Assembly: GCA_903939115.1 (NCBI GenBank)
Contig: CAJAFV010000028.1
Coordinates: 1 to 64,000 of the forward strand
From: an uncultured Geobacteraceae bacterium
GTDB lineage: Bacteria > Desulfobacterota > Desulfuromonadia > Geobacterales > Pseudopelobacteraceae
Reading direction: 5' to 3'
Length of the DNA: 64,000 nt
Every line of letters starts with the position of its first letter. Position 1 is the stretch's first letter. The translations under genes were made by a program, and so were the position numbers. Under the pieces are notes generated by a model, which had not been told where the DNA came from, did no database searches, and saw only the letters and a program-made list of their open reading frames with translations. Shown here piece after piece: positions 40,837 to 49,174 of this stretch.

Positions 40837-41772
40837 TTATTCTACTTTTTTCCAGCTCTTATCCGGATTGTAAAGTTTCATCGCAGCCGCTATTGTGCCG
40901 CTGGTTTTCCCCAGATTTTTTTGGTAGACAACACCGTTATGGTTCACGATGAAGGTCATAATGCCTGAAGAACCGTACTGTGCGGGATAGGCCACCAAGG
41001 CAAAACCGAGGAGCATTTTGTCGTTCACGAGGTAATCGAACGCTCCCCCTTCGGCGTCTTTCCCCTGCCCTTTCAATATCCTGAAGAAATACCCGTGCAG
41101 TGCGGCATTCTCCTTTGAATACCCCTCCTTGGCAGCTTTAGCCGCAAACGGCCCAAAGGGACTCTGCTTCTCCCCCTCCTTAGCGGCCCAATAGAGGCCA
41201 TCTTTCTTCCCTGGACTGCTCCTGAACTTCTGGGCAAACGCCAAGGCGCCGTCGCCATCCCAATCGGTAGAGGCGTATTCACGTTGTGCATCCACATAGG
41301 CTCGAAGAACCTCAATCACCTCCAACTCGTTTCTTCCGATCCGGCGGTTCAATAGTTCCTCCCTGCCGGCCTTGGCGTCAAACCGCCAGACAGTTCCCTT
41401 TTTGACCACCGGTATCGGAAAGGGGTAATCCTCATTACCCATGGAGAAAATAGCTTTGCCGGTTTCAGCGCCTTCGATGACAATTTTCTCGTCATGCAGT
41501 TTGATAAAACGTTCCCGCCCGGCCTTGTCGTCAACCGGGTCGCCAGATGAGATAATTTCCTTCGAACCTGGACCGAGGATGGCGAGAAGCTCTTTGGTAT
41601 TGTTGTCTCTGACTGCCTGAATGAGACCCTTCAACGCTTCATCCGGCGAAAAGAACGATTTCTGTGCGTTTTTTGCCGGAGCTGCCGTAGCTGGAGAAAC
41701 GTTCGCCAAAACGAGAAGCAGCGCCGTCAGCAGGAAAAGTGATACGGTAAAATTCTTAAATGTCAATAACAT
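40837..41772 (-). CDS. DUF2950 family secreted protein
   Basis: A 311-residue secreted protein with signal peptide (1-30, cleavage after TAA or ASA). The sequence fits DUF2950: FFSPDEALKGLIQAVRDNNT, the middle AYVDAQREYAS (about 165), and the C-terminal LGFALVAYPAQYGSSGIMTF and NHNGVVYQKNLG. Function unknown. The DUF3300 gene lies directly upstream; the two are frequent neighbours in Proteobacteria and probably act in the same envelope process. GGGAGGATCTC lies before the ATG. Confidence 0.88.
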   Translation of the reverse strand: MLLTFKNFTVSLFLLTALLLVLANVSPATAAPAKNAQKSFFSPDEALKGLIQAVRDNNTKELLAILGPGSKEIISSGDPVDDKAGRERFIKLHDEKIVIEGAETGKAIFSMGNEDYPFPIPVVKKGTVWRFDAKAGREELLNRRIGRNELEVIEVLRAYVDAQREYASTDWDGDGALAFAQKFRSSPGKKDGLYWAAKEGEKQSPFGPFAAKAAKEGYSKENAALHGYFFRILKGQGKDAEGGAFDYLVNDKMLLGFALVAYPAQYGSSGIMTFIVNHNGVVYQKNLGKTSGTIAAAMKLYNPDKSWKKVE

Positions 41773-41816
41773 GGTGTGAGATCCTCCCGGGATGAATAGG
41801 TAATAGAAACATAAGG

Positions 41817-42992
41817 CTACCTGCGACGACCACCACCGCCGCCACCACCGCCACCACCACTGCCTCGGAAGCCGCCTGCGGAACTGGCACTCTGACGGCT
41901 TGACATCCCTCTGTCGCTGGCCGTCCGCTCCTGCCTGCCGCTGCTGCCTCCGCCACCGAAGGCACTGTCCCTGGAAGAACCGGCCGAATCACGATTGAAG
42001 CTTGAACTGCCTCGCTGTCCGGCACCCTTATCCATGGTACCTGCTGAGGGGCGTCCAGCCGCATTCCCTCCCTGCGCGCTTCCATAGCCCCGGGCGGCAT
42101 CACCTCTCCCCGTAATTGACTGCGTCGGAGACTGGCCGTACTTCTTCGCCGTAGCCCCGTCTTTGTAGGCAACATTCTTCCGATGTTCCGGATTATGCTG
42201 CCAGGCACCCTGACCCTGACCCGGTTTCTGGTTTATGTTGTTTACGTTGTTGATGTTTACGTTTTTATTGACGTAGACATTATTGCCATGCCAGTTACAG
42301 TTGCCCGAGTTATTGTGCCAGGCGGCGCCGATTGCAATGCCGACGGCAAACGTATAAGCAGGATAATAGGGTGGAGGCGGAGGATAATAGTAGTAAGGCG
42401 GATAGGCGGGGTACATCCAGGTGCCGTAGACCACAGTCGGGCTGTAGGTCGGGACGTAGATCACCTCAGGACTGGCCGCCTGGATTATAATGACCTCCTT
42501 CTCCACGACGACCTTCTGTTCCTTACTCGTTTTCAGATTCCCGGCATCATAGGCTTTTTTGCGCAGGATCTGGATCGTTTCCATCACCTCTTTCTGCTGG
42601 GCCAGAAAGGCATCGCCGATCTTGGTGGTTATATCCAATTTCTCACTCATCGATGCAAGAACGGTCGGAAAACTGACCAGCGACTTGACGCTCGGATCCC
42701 AGGTCTCCTTTTCGAGCTGTTTGGTCAAGGCATCTCCGGCGCTCTGCTTATGACTTTTAGCCCAGCGATCTGCCTGGACCACCTCAAGTGGATAGGTTGA
42801 TGCCATGAGGATTTGTGAAACAAGTGCGTCCGGGTAGAGAGCAATCGGTGCGAGCAGTTGTGCCAGCTGTTCATTCGAAAGTTTCTTAGACGAATCGCCT
42901 CCGCCATCTTCGGCCTTAACCTGGGCTGTCAGGGCAAGCAGCATGACGAGCAGGAAATTTACTGCTTTGATCCATAACGGCTTTAGTCTCAT
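41817..42992 (-). CDS. DUF3300 family secreted protein with Gly/Ser/Arg-rich tail
   Basis: A 391-residue secreted protein. Signal peptide (1-27), then the DUF3300 domain (about 35-215) with QLAQLLAPIALYPDALVSQI and EVIYVPTYSPTVVYGTW. A Tyr/Pro-rich stretch and Asn-rich segment follow (about 215-275), and a long low-complexity tail rich in Gly, Ser and Arg. The tail ends in a run of Gly then Arg. The domain is common in Proteobacterial envelopes but has no known activity. The DUF2950 gene follows. GGAGACAAAAT lies before the ATG. Confidence 0.88.
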   Translation of the reverse strand: MRLKPLWIKAVNFLLVMLLALTAQVKAEDGGGDSSKKLSNEQLAQLLAPIALYPDALVSQILMASTYPLEVVQADRWAKSHKQSAGDALTKQLEKETWDPSVKSLVSFPTVLASMSEKLDITTKIGDAFLAQQKEVMETIQILRKKAYDAGNLKTSKEQKVVVEKEVIIIQAASPEVIYVPTYSPTVVYGTWMYPAYPPYYYYPPPPPYYPAYTFAVGIAIGAAWHNNSGNCNWHGNNVYVNKNVNINNVNNINQKPGQGQGAWQHNPEHRKNVAYKDGATAKKYGQSPTQSITGRGDAARGYGSAQGGNAAGRPSAGTMDKGAGQRGSSSFNRDSAGSSRDSAFGGGGSSGRQERTASDRGMSSRQSASSAGGFRGSGGGGGGGGGGRRR

Positions 42993-43011
42993 ATTTTGTC
43001 TCCTTAAACCA

Positions 43012-43041
43012 GAGCCGGCTCCTCAATCAGGGAGCCGGCTC
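43012..43041 (-). terminator. Inverted repeat behind the 43080 gene
   Basis: GAGCCGGCTCC (43012-43022) pairs perfectly with GGAGCCGGCTC (43031-43041) with an 8-base loop. There is no clear T-tract on the minus strand, so termination may be weak or the repeat may only stabilise the transcript. Confidence 0.5.
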
Positions 43042-43079
43042 ATCATCAACCGAGATAACAAATGAATCCCACCCCGAAT

Positions 43080-43697
43080 TTACTTCTTTTTGGCCGGCTT
43101 CACCGCAACAGCCAATGCCTCGGTAACGGTAATTTGTACTTCGTCGCCAACCTTCACATTATCCAGGTTTTTCTTGTCCTGGATCTTAACTACTTTGTAT
43201 TTTCCGTCAGACATCTTCAGGGTGACAGTGGTCTTTTTTGGGCTGATTGATTCCACAACTGCCGTTATGGTGGCCTGAGCCCCGACAATTCCGGATGGTT
43301 TATCGCCCGGCTTGGCAAGACGTTCTGCAGCCACTGTTGCGCTGTTACCCTGCGGCATTTCTCCCGCTTTAAATACTTTTACTGCAACAGACTCGTAATA
43401 GGTAACTTCCATTGTATCACCGACTTTTACCTGGGCAAGGTTTTTGACCTGATCACCGGCCGTGATGTCGAAGATATTACCTTCTGGCCCTTTGACAGTG
43501 ATAATACGTTTTTCCTGGTCAACAGCCTCTACTGTCGCAACAACATGAGTAGCTCTCTCTTTTTTGACAGAAGGTTTTTTCCCCTCAACAGCAGCTTTTT
43601 TCGCATCTGCTGCGGGCTTTGCCTCTTCAGCGATCGATACTGCAGCAAGCGACAGGGCAAAAAGGGATACAGCTACAACGGTAATCAGTTTTTTCAT
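43080..43697 (-). CDS. Secreted protein with duplicated beta domain
   Basis: A 205-residue periplasmic protein. Signal peptide (1-23, cleavage after SIA), then a Lys/Ala-rich linker. Two similar halves follow (about 50-110 and 140-200) of the form ATVEAVDQEKRIITVKGP ... VKVGDTMEVTYYESVAVKV. Each half looks like a small OB-like or SH3-like barrel. The tail is basic (KPAKKK). Function unknown. AAAGGAG nine bases before the ATG supports the start. It lies between the DUF3300 and VWA-OmpA genes, all read leftward. Confidence 0.75.
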   Translation of the reverse strand: MKKLITVVAVSLFALSLAAVSIAEEAKPAADAKKAAVEGKKPSVKKERATHVVATVEAVDQEKRIITVKGPEGNIFDITAGDQVKNLAQVKVGDTMEVTYYESVAVKVFKAGEMPQGNSATVAAERLAKPGDKPSGIVGAQATITAVVESISPKKTTVTLKMSDGKYKVVKIQDKKNLDNVKVGDEVQITVTEALAVAVKPAKKK

Positions 43698-43767
43698 TTT
43701 CTAACTTCTCCTTTGGGGTTATTGGGTACAGGCACAATGACCTGTCCCTGGGTAATACAGTTTATAA

Positions 43768-46176
43768 CTACTCCGCACTCAAGTACTCCACCGTAATGAT
43801 CACCGTACGGTTGAATGAACGAGCCTCTGGAGACAGGTTGTCAAACAGCGGGGATTTAGGACCAACGCCCGAGTAGCGGATACGGTCACCAGGAGCTTCG
43901 CCATAGGCAGTTGTCAGCATCTTGTAAACTGCCAGTGCCCGACGTTCGGAAAGCTTCTGGTTGTATTTTTCCGCACCGATATTATCGGTATGGCCGACGA
44001 TCTCAACTTTAGCCTGCGGCAGGCTCTTGATGCGCCCCACGATCTTCTTCACTATTTCCTGGTTCTCGGCTCCGATCGTATCCTTGTTGAAGTCGAACAG
44101 TATCAAGGCATATTTTTCCTGTACCACCAGACCCTGCTTTTCTGCGAGTCGCTGGCTGGTCTGAATGAACGTGACCTTGACCGGATCCGGAGAAAGCGTC
44201 AGAATTTGCCCTTTGTTGTCTTGCAGCTCTATCTTGACAGTAATATCGCCGCCGGTTGCCAGTGCCTTGAGATCTCTGGAAGCGAGCGGGATACTGATTT
44301 CCTTGGCCGGAGCCCCCTTCCCGCTCAAGTTGGCAAGGGTTTCCGAGCCATTGGCAACGGTTACGGTCCAACTGGCAACACCATAGGGCGCAACAACGTC
44401 CGGTTTCAGCGTCAGGGAGGGTGTATCAATCCGGGTGGTAAGATAAGTGCTCCGGATCGGCTCGAGTAACGCCGGATCAGTCGAAGTAATCTCCATCCTC
44501 CGGTTCTCCGCCTGCCCTTCCTTGAGTTGAACGGAACTCGGTTTTGCCGGCAGGTTACGCGCTACAATCGTCATCCGCTCAGGGGCTATATTCCAGACGG
44601 TCTTCAGGTAATCCCTCACGACTTCGGCGCGCTGGGTAGAGAGTTTTTTATTCCCCTTTTCCTTGCCGATATTGTCATTGCACCCGACCAGCGTAATTTT
44701 GGCTTCGGGTTTATCGGTCAGTCTTTTGCCGATAATATTCAGACCCTGGTAATATTTTTCGAGAGTGCCGGCAAACTTTTTTTCATCGAAGCCTGCAGTT
44801 TCACTAGGATCGCTAAAGCGGATATACTGGGGGGGAATCACACTTGACCCCTTGGCGAAGTAAACATGACCAAGCATCGGTGAAGCATCAATGGTCTTGA
44901 TCTCTTCGATAGTCACGCCGGCAGCACCGGCAGGAGGAGATATCAGACTAGCTCTGGTCTGGACAACCTTGATTTTAACCGGCGGCGAATTCAGTAGCAG
45001 ACTCTGCCCTTTACTGTCTTTCAGCTCCATCCTCACAGCAAGGTCTCCACCGGTGGCAAGCGCCTGCATATCTGCCGTCTGTAGTGGAATAGCCAGCTCA
45101 GCAGCAGGATTACCTTCCCCGGCAAGGCCGGCTATGCTCCCTTTGGCATTGCTGACAGTGATTTTCCAATTTGCGATGCCGTAGACAGAATCAACCACCG
45201 GTCGCAGCAGCAGCGCTGCCGCATCAATCTTTGTATGCAACCCGGCGGTCCTTACCTCGTCAATCGTCAGACTGGCCGGCTCAACAGCCAACTTCCCACT
45301 CGGCTCAAACAGGTAATTGACCACGTACAGATGCTGCATTTTTGAGGCAACACTCTGAAAAATGGAGACGAGGTTCGTCTCGGATTTAGCTTTCCATATC
45401 TGGCCGCGATTCTGGCCAACAAACTTTGACAGGAATTTATCGGCTTCCGGTGTCTCCATATAATCAACGGCAAAAGCATTAAAAGCCCCGACACTCTCAG
45501 ACGCTTTAAGGACGTCCTCACGACTGTAGGAGCTGTTCAGATCTTGTCCATCGGTAAAGATCACCATGAAGCGTGGTTCCTTGGCAGGCATGTTATCGAC
45601 AAGATCCAGGCCGGCCAGCATTGCCTCATAAAGCGTGGTCTTGGAGGTAAGGCCCTCCTTGCCGTAGGATTTATCAGCAAAAGCCTGCACTTCGGCCGGT
45701 TGGTTTGATTTGAATGTCTGCACGCGTAACTCACGGTTACCGACTTTTATTTTTTTCGCGCTGTCGAAAACTACCACTTGCACATCGTCAATCGGGCGAA
45801 CGGTCTTCAGCAGTTCGGCAACGCCATCAAGCAGCGGCTTGACAGCGTTACGCTCACTCATTGAGAACGAATTATCCAGAACCAGGACGATGTGGCGAGG
45901 CACATCCAGGCTCTCGGTAATCGGCAGTACCGAAACAATTTTTGCTTTTTTGCCGGCGTGCGTCACAGAAAAATCCAGGGTACTCAAGCCGAGCAACGGG
46001 TTTTTCATGGCATCGTTAACGTTCACCAGCACCTTACCATCTACGACAACCTGATCGATCGTCGCAGTTGCTCCGGGCCTGGCGACAGTGACATTCACCG
46101 TTGACTCACCTGCAGCAAAGGCTGCCCCACTCACAAACAGGGCAATTAACACAAGGTAAATCTGTCTGAATAACAT
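43768..46176 (-). CDS. VWA domain protein with two OmpA-like peptidoglycan-binding domains
   Basis: An 802-residue secreted protein. After the signal peptide (1-20) comes a VWA domain (about 75-270) with an intact metal site in VLDNSFSMSERN (DxSxS) and VIFTDGQDLNSSYS. A linker with repeated beta domains follows (AKGSIAGLAGEGNPAAELAI and ANGSETLANLSGKGAPAKEI). Two OmpA-C-like domains are present: one near 435-560 (ITLVGCNDNIGKEKGNKKLS) and the terminal one near 690-800 (VEIVGHTDNIGAEKYNQKLS, RSFNRTVIITV). OmpA-C domains bind peptidoglycan, so this protein may tie an outside ligand to the wall. AAGGAGG before the ATG at 46176 sets the start. Confidence 0.88.
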   Translation of the reverse strand: MLFRQIYLVLIALFVSGAAFAAGESTVNVTVARPGATATIDQVVVDGKVLVNVNDAMKNPLLGLSTLDFSVTHAGKKAKIVSVLPITESLDVPRHIVLVLDNSFSMSERNAVKPLLDGVAELLKTVRPIDDVQVVVFDSAKKIKVGNRELRVQTFKSNQPAEVQAFADKSYGKEGLTSKTTLYEAMLAGLDLVDNMPAKEPRFMVIFTDGQDLNSSYSREDVLKASESVGAFNAFAVDYMETPEADKFLSKFVGQNRGQIWKAKSETNLVSIFQSVASKMQHLYVVNYLFEPSGKLAVEPASLTIDEVRTAGLHTKIDAAALLLRPVVDSVYGIANWKITVSNAKGSIAGLAGEGNPAAELAIPLQTADMQALATGGDLAVRMELKDSKGQSLLLNSPPVKIKVVQTRASLISPPAGAAGVTIEEIKTIDASPMLGHVYFAKGSSVIPPQYIRFSDPSETAGFDEKKFAGTLEKYYQGLNIIGKRLTDKPEAKITLVGCNDNIGKEKGNKKLSTQRAEVVRDYLKTVWNIAPERMTIVARNLPAKPSSVQLKEGQAENRRMEITSTDPALLEPIRSTYLTTRIDTPSLTLKPDVVAPYGVASWTVTVANGSETLANLSGKGAPAKEISIPLASRDLKALATGGDITVKIELQDNKGQILTLSPDPVKVTFIQTSQRLAEKQGLVVQEKYALILFDFNKDTIGAENQEIVKKIVGRIKSLPQAKVEIVGHTDNIGAEKYNQKLSERRALAVYKMLTTAYGEAPGDRIRYSGVGPKSPLFDNLSPEARSFNRTVIITVEYLSAE

Positions 46177-46297
46177 ACTGTTTCCCTCCTTTATTTGTCT
46201 GCAGTCGCTGTGAAGCATCCAGAGTACGTTAAAAAAAATATACCATTGATAGTGAATAAGTCAACCGATGATATTAGAAATTAAATATAAAAAAATG

Positions 46298-47386
46298 TTA
46301 GTTTTTTGCGTCAGCACCGTGCTCCTCTCCGGAAATGTCACCGACGACCCATGCTGAAAGCAGGGTGTAGGTGACGGCAAGAACCACCGGACCAATAAAA
46401 AGACCGATGATGCCGAAGGCAAAAAGACCGCCGAGTACACCGGCAAAAATGAGGATCAGCGGGAGATCGGCCCCTTTCTTTATTAAAATTGGCCTGATAA
46501 AATTGTCGATGGTGCCGACAAACATCGTCCAGACGATCATGATGCATCCCCAGAGGGTCTGGTCCTGCCAGAAAAGCCATATCACAGCCGGAACGAGTAC
46601 CAGTCCCGGTCCAACCTGTGCGAGGCAGAGCATAAACATGACCGCCGTAAGGAGCGTTGCTGCCGGCACCCCGCTGATGGCCAGACCTATCCCGCCAAGG
46701 AGAGTCTGAACGAGCGCAGTGACGCCAACCCCGAGAGCAACCCCACGGGTCGCCTTTGCCGCCAGGATTGCAGCCTCTTCCCCCTGCTGCCCTGCAAGCC
46801 GCCGGGCAAACAGGCAGATCCCCGCAGCGGCCATCTCGCCGGTACTAAAGAGTATCGCCGAAATCACCACAGTCAGAAGGAACTGGACAATCATGATACC
46901 GACATCACTTGCCTTGGATGCGAACCAGCTTGCGACTTTTCCTGCGTAGGGGGTCATACGCGCTGAAAGCTCCGCCGGAGTGCTGGCGGCAAGATGGATC
47001 CAGTTATCTGCTATTCTTTTGCCGACCACAGGCAGAGTTCTGACCCAGCCCGGCGGCGCCGGCACGGAGAGGGTGGAAAGGGACCTGGTCCAGTCGACAA
47101 TCTCGTCGGAGCGTTCAACGACAGTTATAATCGAAAAAAACAACGGCACCACGAGTATCATAAGCAGCAGCAGCGTCATGAATGCCACGGCCAGAGAGCG
47201 TTTACCCCAAAGCAACTCCTGTACTTTCAGCATCAGCGGCCACGAGGAGATAACAATCATGGTAGCCCACAGCAAGGCACTCATGAAGGGGTGCAGTATC
47301 CAGAAGCAGGCTGTAATGAGCACGCCGATGAAGAGCAGAGCCAGTGTCGTGCGAGTCAGATCCTGCGATAAAGTAGAAATGGACAT
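46298..47386 (-). CDS. AI-2E family transporter
   Basis: A 362-residue membrane protein with about eight helices, of the AI-2E (PerM/YdiK-type) exporter family. LYS-free motifs typical of the group are PFMSALLWATMIVIS near the start and GTIDNFIRPILIKKGADLPL (about 290-309), followed by LILIFAGVLGGLFAFGIIGL. Members act in export of small molecules or in ion exchange; some move Na+/H+. GGAGGAATTATTCC lies before the ATG. It directly follows the putative Na+/H+ antiporter gene by 17 bases, so the two are cotranscribed. Confidence 0.88.
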   Translation of the reverse strand: MSISTLSQDLTRTTLALLFIGVLITACFWILHPFMSALLWATMIVISSWPLMLKVQELLWGKRSLAVAFMTLLLLMILVVPLFFSIITVVERSDEIVDWTRSLSTLSVPAPPGWVRTLPVVGKRIADNWIHLAASTPAELSARMTPYAGKVASWFASKASDVGIMIVQFLLTVVISAILFSTGEMAAAGICLFARRLAGQQGEEAAILAAKATRGVALGVGVTALVQTLLGGIGLAISGVPAATLLTAVMFMLCLAQVGPGLVLVPAVIWLFWQDQTLWGCIMIVWTMFVGTIDNFIRPILIKKGADLPLILIFAGVLGGLFAFGIIGLFIGPVVLAVTYTLLSAWVVGDISGEEHGADAKN

Positions 47387-47403
47387 TGGAATAATTCCTC
47401 CGG

Positions 47404-48954
47404 TTAATTTTGAAGCATCGGCAGCAGCAGAAAACAGGCGATCATCACCGTCGTAGGCACAAGCGCCCCCAGCAGGAGGCCGGACGCTGAAATGCCCTCG
47501 TCGAAATAACCGCTCAGAATTGATTGGCCGGCCGGGTTAGGTGCATTCGCAATCACGGTCAACCCGCCGCCGGTAACGGCCCCGGCCATGACGGCATATT
47601 TCATCGACTCGGTCAGGTTCGGCACAAGTGAGGAGAGGTAGGTAATAGCGGCATTGTCATTCAGCGCGGTGAGTCCGATTGCACTCAGCATCAGCGGGAC
47701 CTCGCTCAATCCGCCCAGCACCGGGGCAATCCACCACTGCTGGAGTCCACCATGGATCACAAGACCAGCCAGGAAGAACCCGACCAGAATAGGTGAACGG
47801 AGCTGGAAGGTACCTTGATAGTCTTCAGTAACCTCGAAGAACGCCAGAAAGAAGAGAAAACTTCCCACCAGTAGCGCCGGTCGATGGATATTATATACCG
47901 CCGAGGCCATGAAGAGCAGATGGATGGACGTAACCCAGAACGGGATCGACACTAAACCGTCAATTTCAGCTGCCACTGCAACATCAGCAGAATGGAGTGC
48001 AGCAAAATCCTTGCGAAACAGCAGATAATAGAACGTGTTGCTGATCAGAATGCCTATTACGGCAATCCAGCCAAAATGTGACAACATGTAGGAGGTATCC
48101 CATCCCCACGCCGAAGCCACCATCAATACCGGCGGTGCGGCAAAGTTGGTCAACGTGCCACCGACGGATATGTTGACAAACAGCAGGCCGAGAGTGGCAT
48201 ACGCACACCGGGGAGAAGGCTTGAGCGCATAGAAACATCTCCCCAGCAGCAGGGCCGAGATGGTCATGGCTGCCGGTTCGGTGATAACAGAGCCGAGCAG
48301 CGGCCCGATAGTGAGGATCGAAAACCACCACGCCGCCGGTCCGTTGCCACCAAGGCGGGCAAAGACCGCCAGGCACTGTTCAGCCAGCAGCAGGATCGGC
48401 CTGGTGGCGGATATCGCCATGATGACCACAACGAAGAGTACCTCGTCATAATTCACGCCATGTTCAATATAATTCAGAGCCTGATTGAGGCCGAGCTGTG
48501 AGGTCAGCAACAGCGCCAGTGGTATAACCCAGAGGCCGAAGACAACTTCGACCTCACCAAAAAAGAGAAACAGACGCGCCGTGCCGGAGGTAAACGTGCC
48601 GGCTTCGGGTGGGACTCCGTCTGCGCCGACTGGTACGCCCGTAGGCGGGTGCTGCAGCCGGTGGCGCTGTTCCAGGACAACCGCGTAGTGGTGAAAACGC
48701 TGGGTAAAAAAGGTATGTACAATCGCTCCCAGAAAAAGGAGGCTACACCACAGATTGAGAGGCTGCATACTGATTCGGTAGCGAAGAATGTCGATCAAAC
48801 CGGACGCACCCACATCACCATAGATTTCGAGGGCCGGAGGGAAGGAAGCGGCAGCGGTTGGGGACGCAGCATGAACAGCTGTAGTACAAACCATCAGTAA
48901 TAAAATGGCACTTCCCCAAGGTAGAGATGGTTTTAACCTCTTGATATTTTTCAT
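47404..48954 (-). CDS. Putative Na+/H+ antiporter
   Basis: A membrane protein of about 516 residues (540 if the start is at 49026) with 12 or more helices, fitting the putative Na+/H+ antiporter family (PF07399-type). Hallmarks are EVEVVFGLWVIPLALLL, GVNYDEVLFVVVIMAISATR, FVNISVGGTLTNFAAPP, and GLTALNDNAAITYLSSLVPN in the C-terminal third with polar membrane residues. Ion specificity is inferred from the family only. The start is uncertain; none of the in-frame ATGs has a strong ribosome site. A dispersed repeat lies upstream. Confidence 0.83.
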   Translation of the reverse strand: MKNIKRLKPSLPWGSAILLLMVCTTAVHAASPTAAASFPPALEIYGDVGASGLIDILRYRISMQPLNLWCSLLFLGAIVHTFFTQRFHHYAVVLEQRHRLQHPPTGVPVGADGVPPEAGTFTSGTARLFLFFGEVEVVFGLWVIPLALLLTSQLGLNQALNYIEHGVNYDEVLFVVVIMAISATRPILLLAEQCLAVFARLGGNGPAAWWFSILTIGPLLGSVITEPAAMTISALLLGRCFYALKPSPRCAYATLGLLFVNISVGGTLTNFAAPPVLMVASAWGWDTSYMLSHFGWIAVIGILISNTFYYLLFRKDFAALHSADVAVAAEIDGLVSIPFWVTSIHLLFMASAVYNIHRPALLVGSFLFFLAFFEVTEDYQGTFQLRSPILVGFFLAGLVIHGGLQQWWIAPVLGGLSEVPLMLSAIGLTALNDNAAITYLSSLVPNLTESMKYAVMAGAVTGGGLTVIANAPNPAGQSILSGYFDEGISASGLLLGALVPTTVMIACFLLLPMLQN

Positions 48955-49048
48955 CTTCCGGAATAACCCCTTGGGCCTGAAAGTAAACATTTCTTCATCA
49001 GTTGTGTCCATATTTGGTAATTGCAAAGATACTACAACCCTGTCTTAT

Positions 49049-49148
49049 CCCCTCACCCGGCCTCCGGCCCCCCTCTCCCGGCGGGAGAGGGGATACATTA
49101 TTCCTTCTCCATCAGGGAGAAGGTGCCCCGAGGGGGCGGATGAGGGGC
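49049..49148. repeat. Dispersed palindromic repeat, copy 2
   Basis: Begins CCCTCACCCGGCC and ends GGCGGATGAGGGG, with the inner palindrome CCTCTCCCGGCGGGAGAGG and TTCTCCATCAGGGAGAAGG. It is related to copies at 39970, 62070 and 62590. It lies between two leftward genes. Confidence 0.8.
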
Positions 49149-49174
49149 GCTTTTGACTTTTATGCATGATGTTA

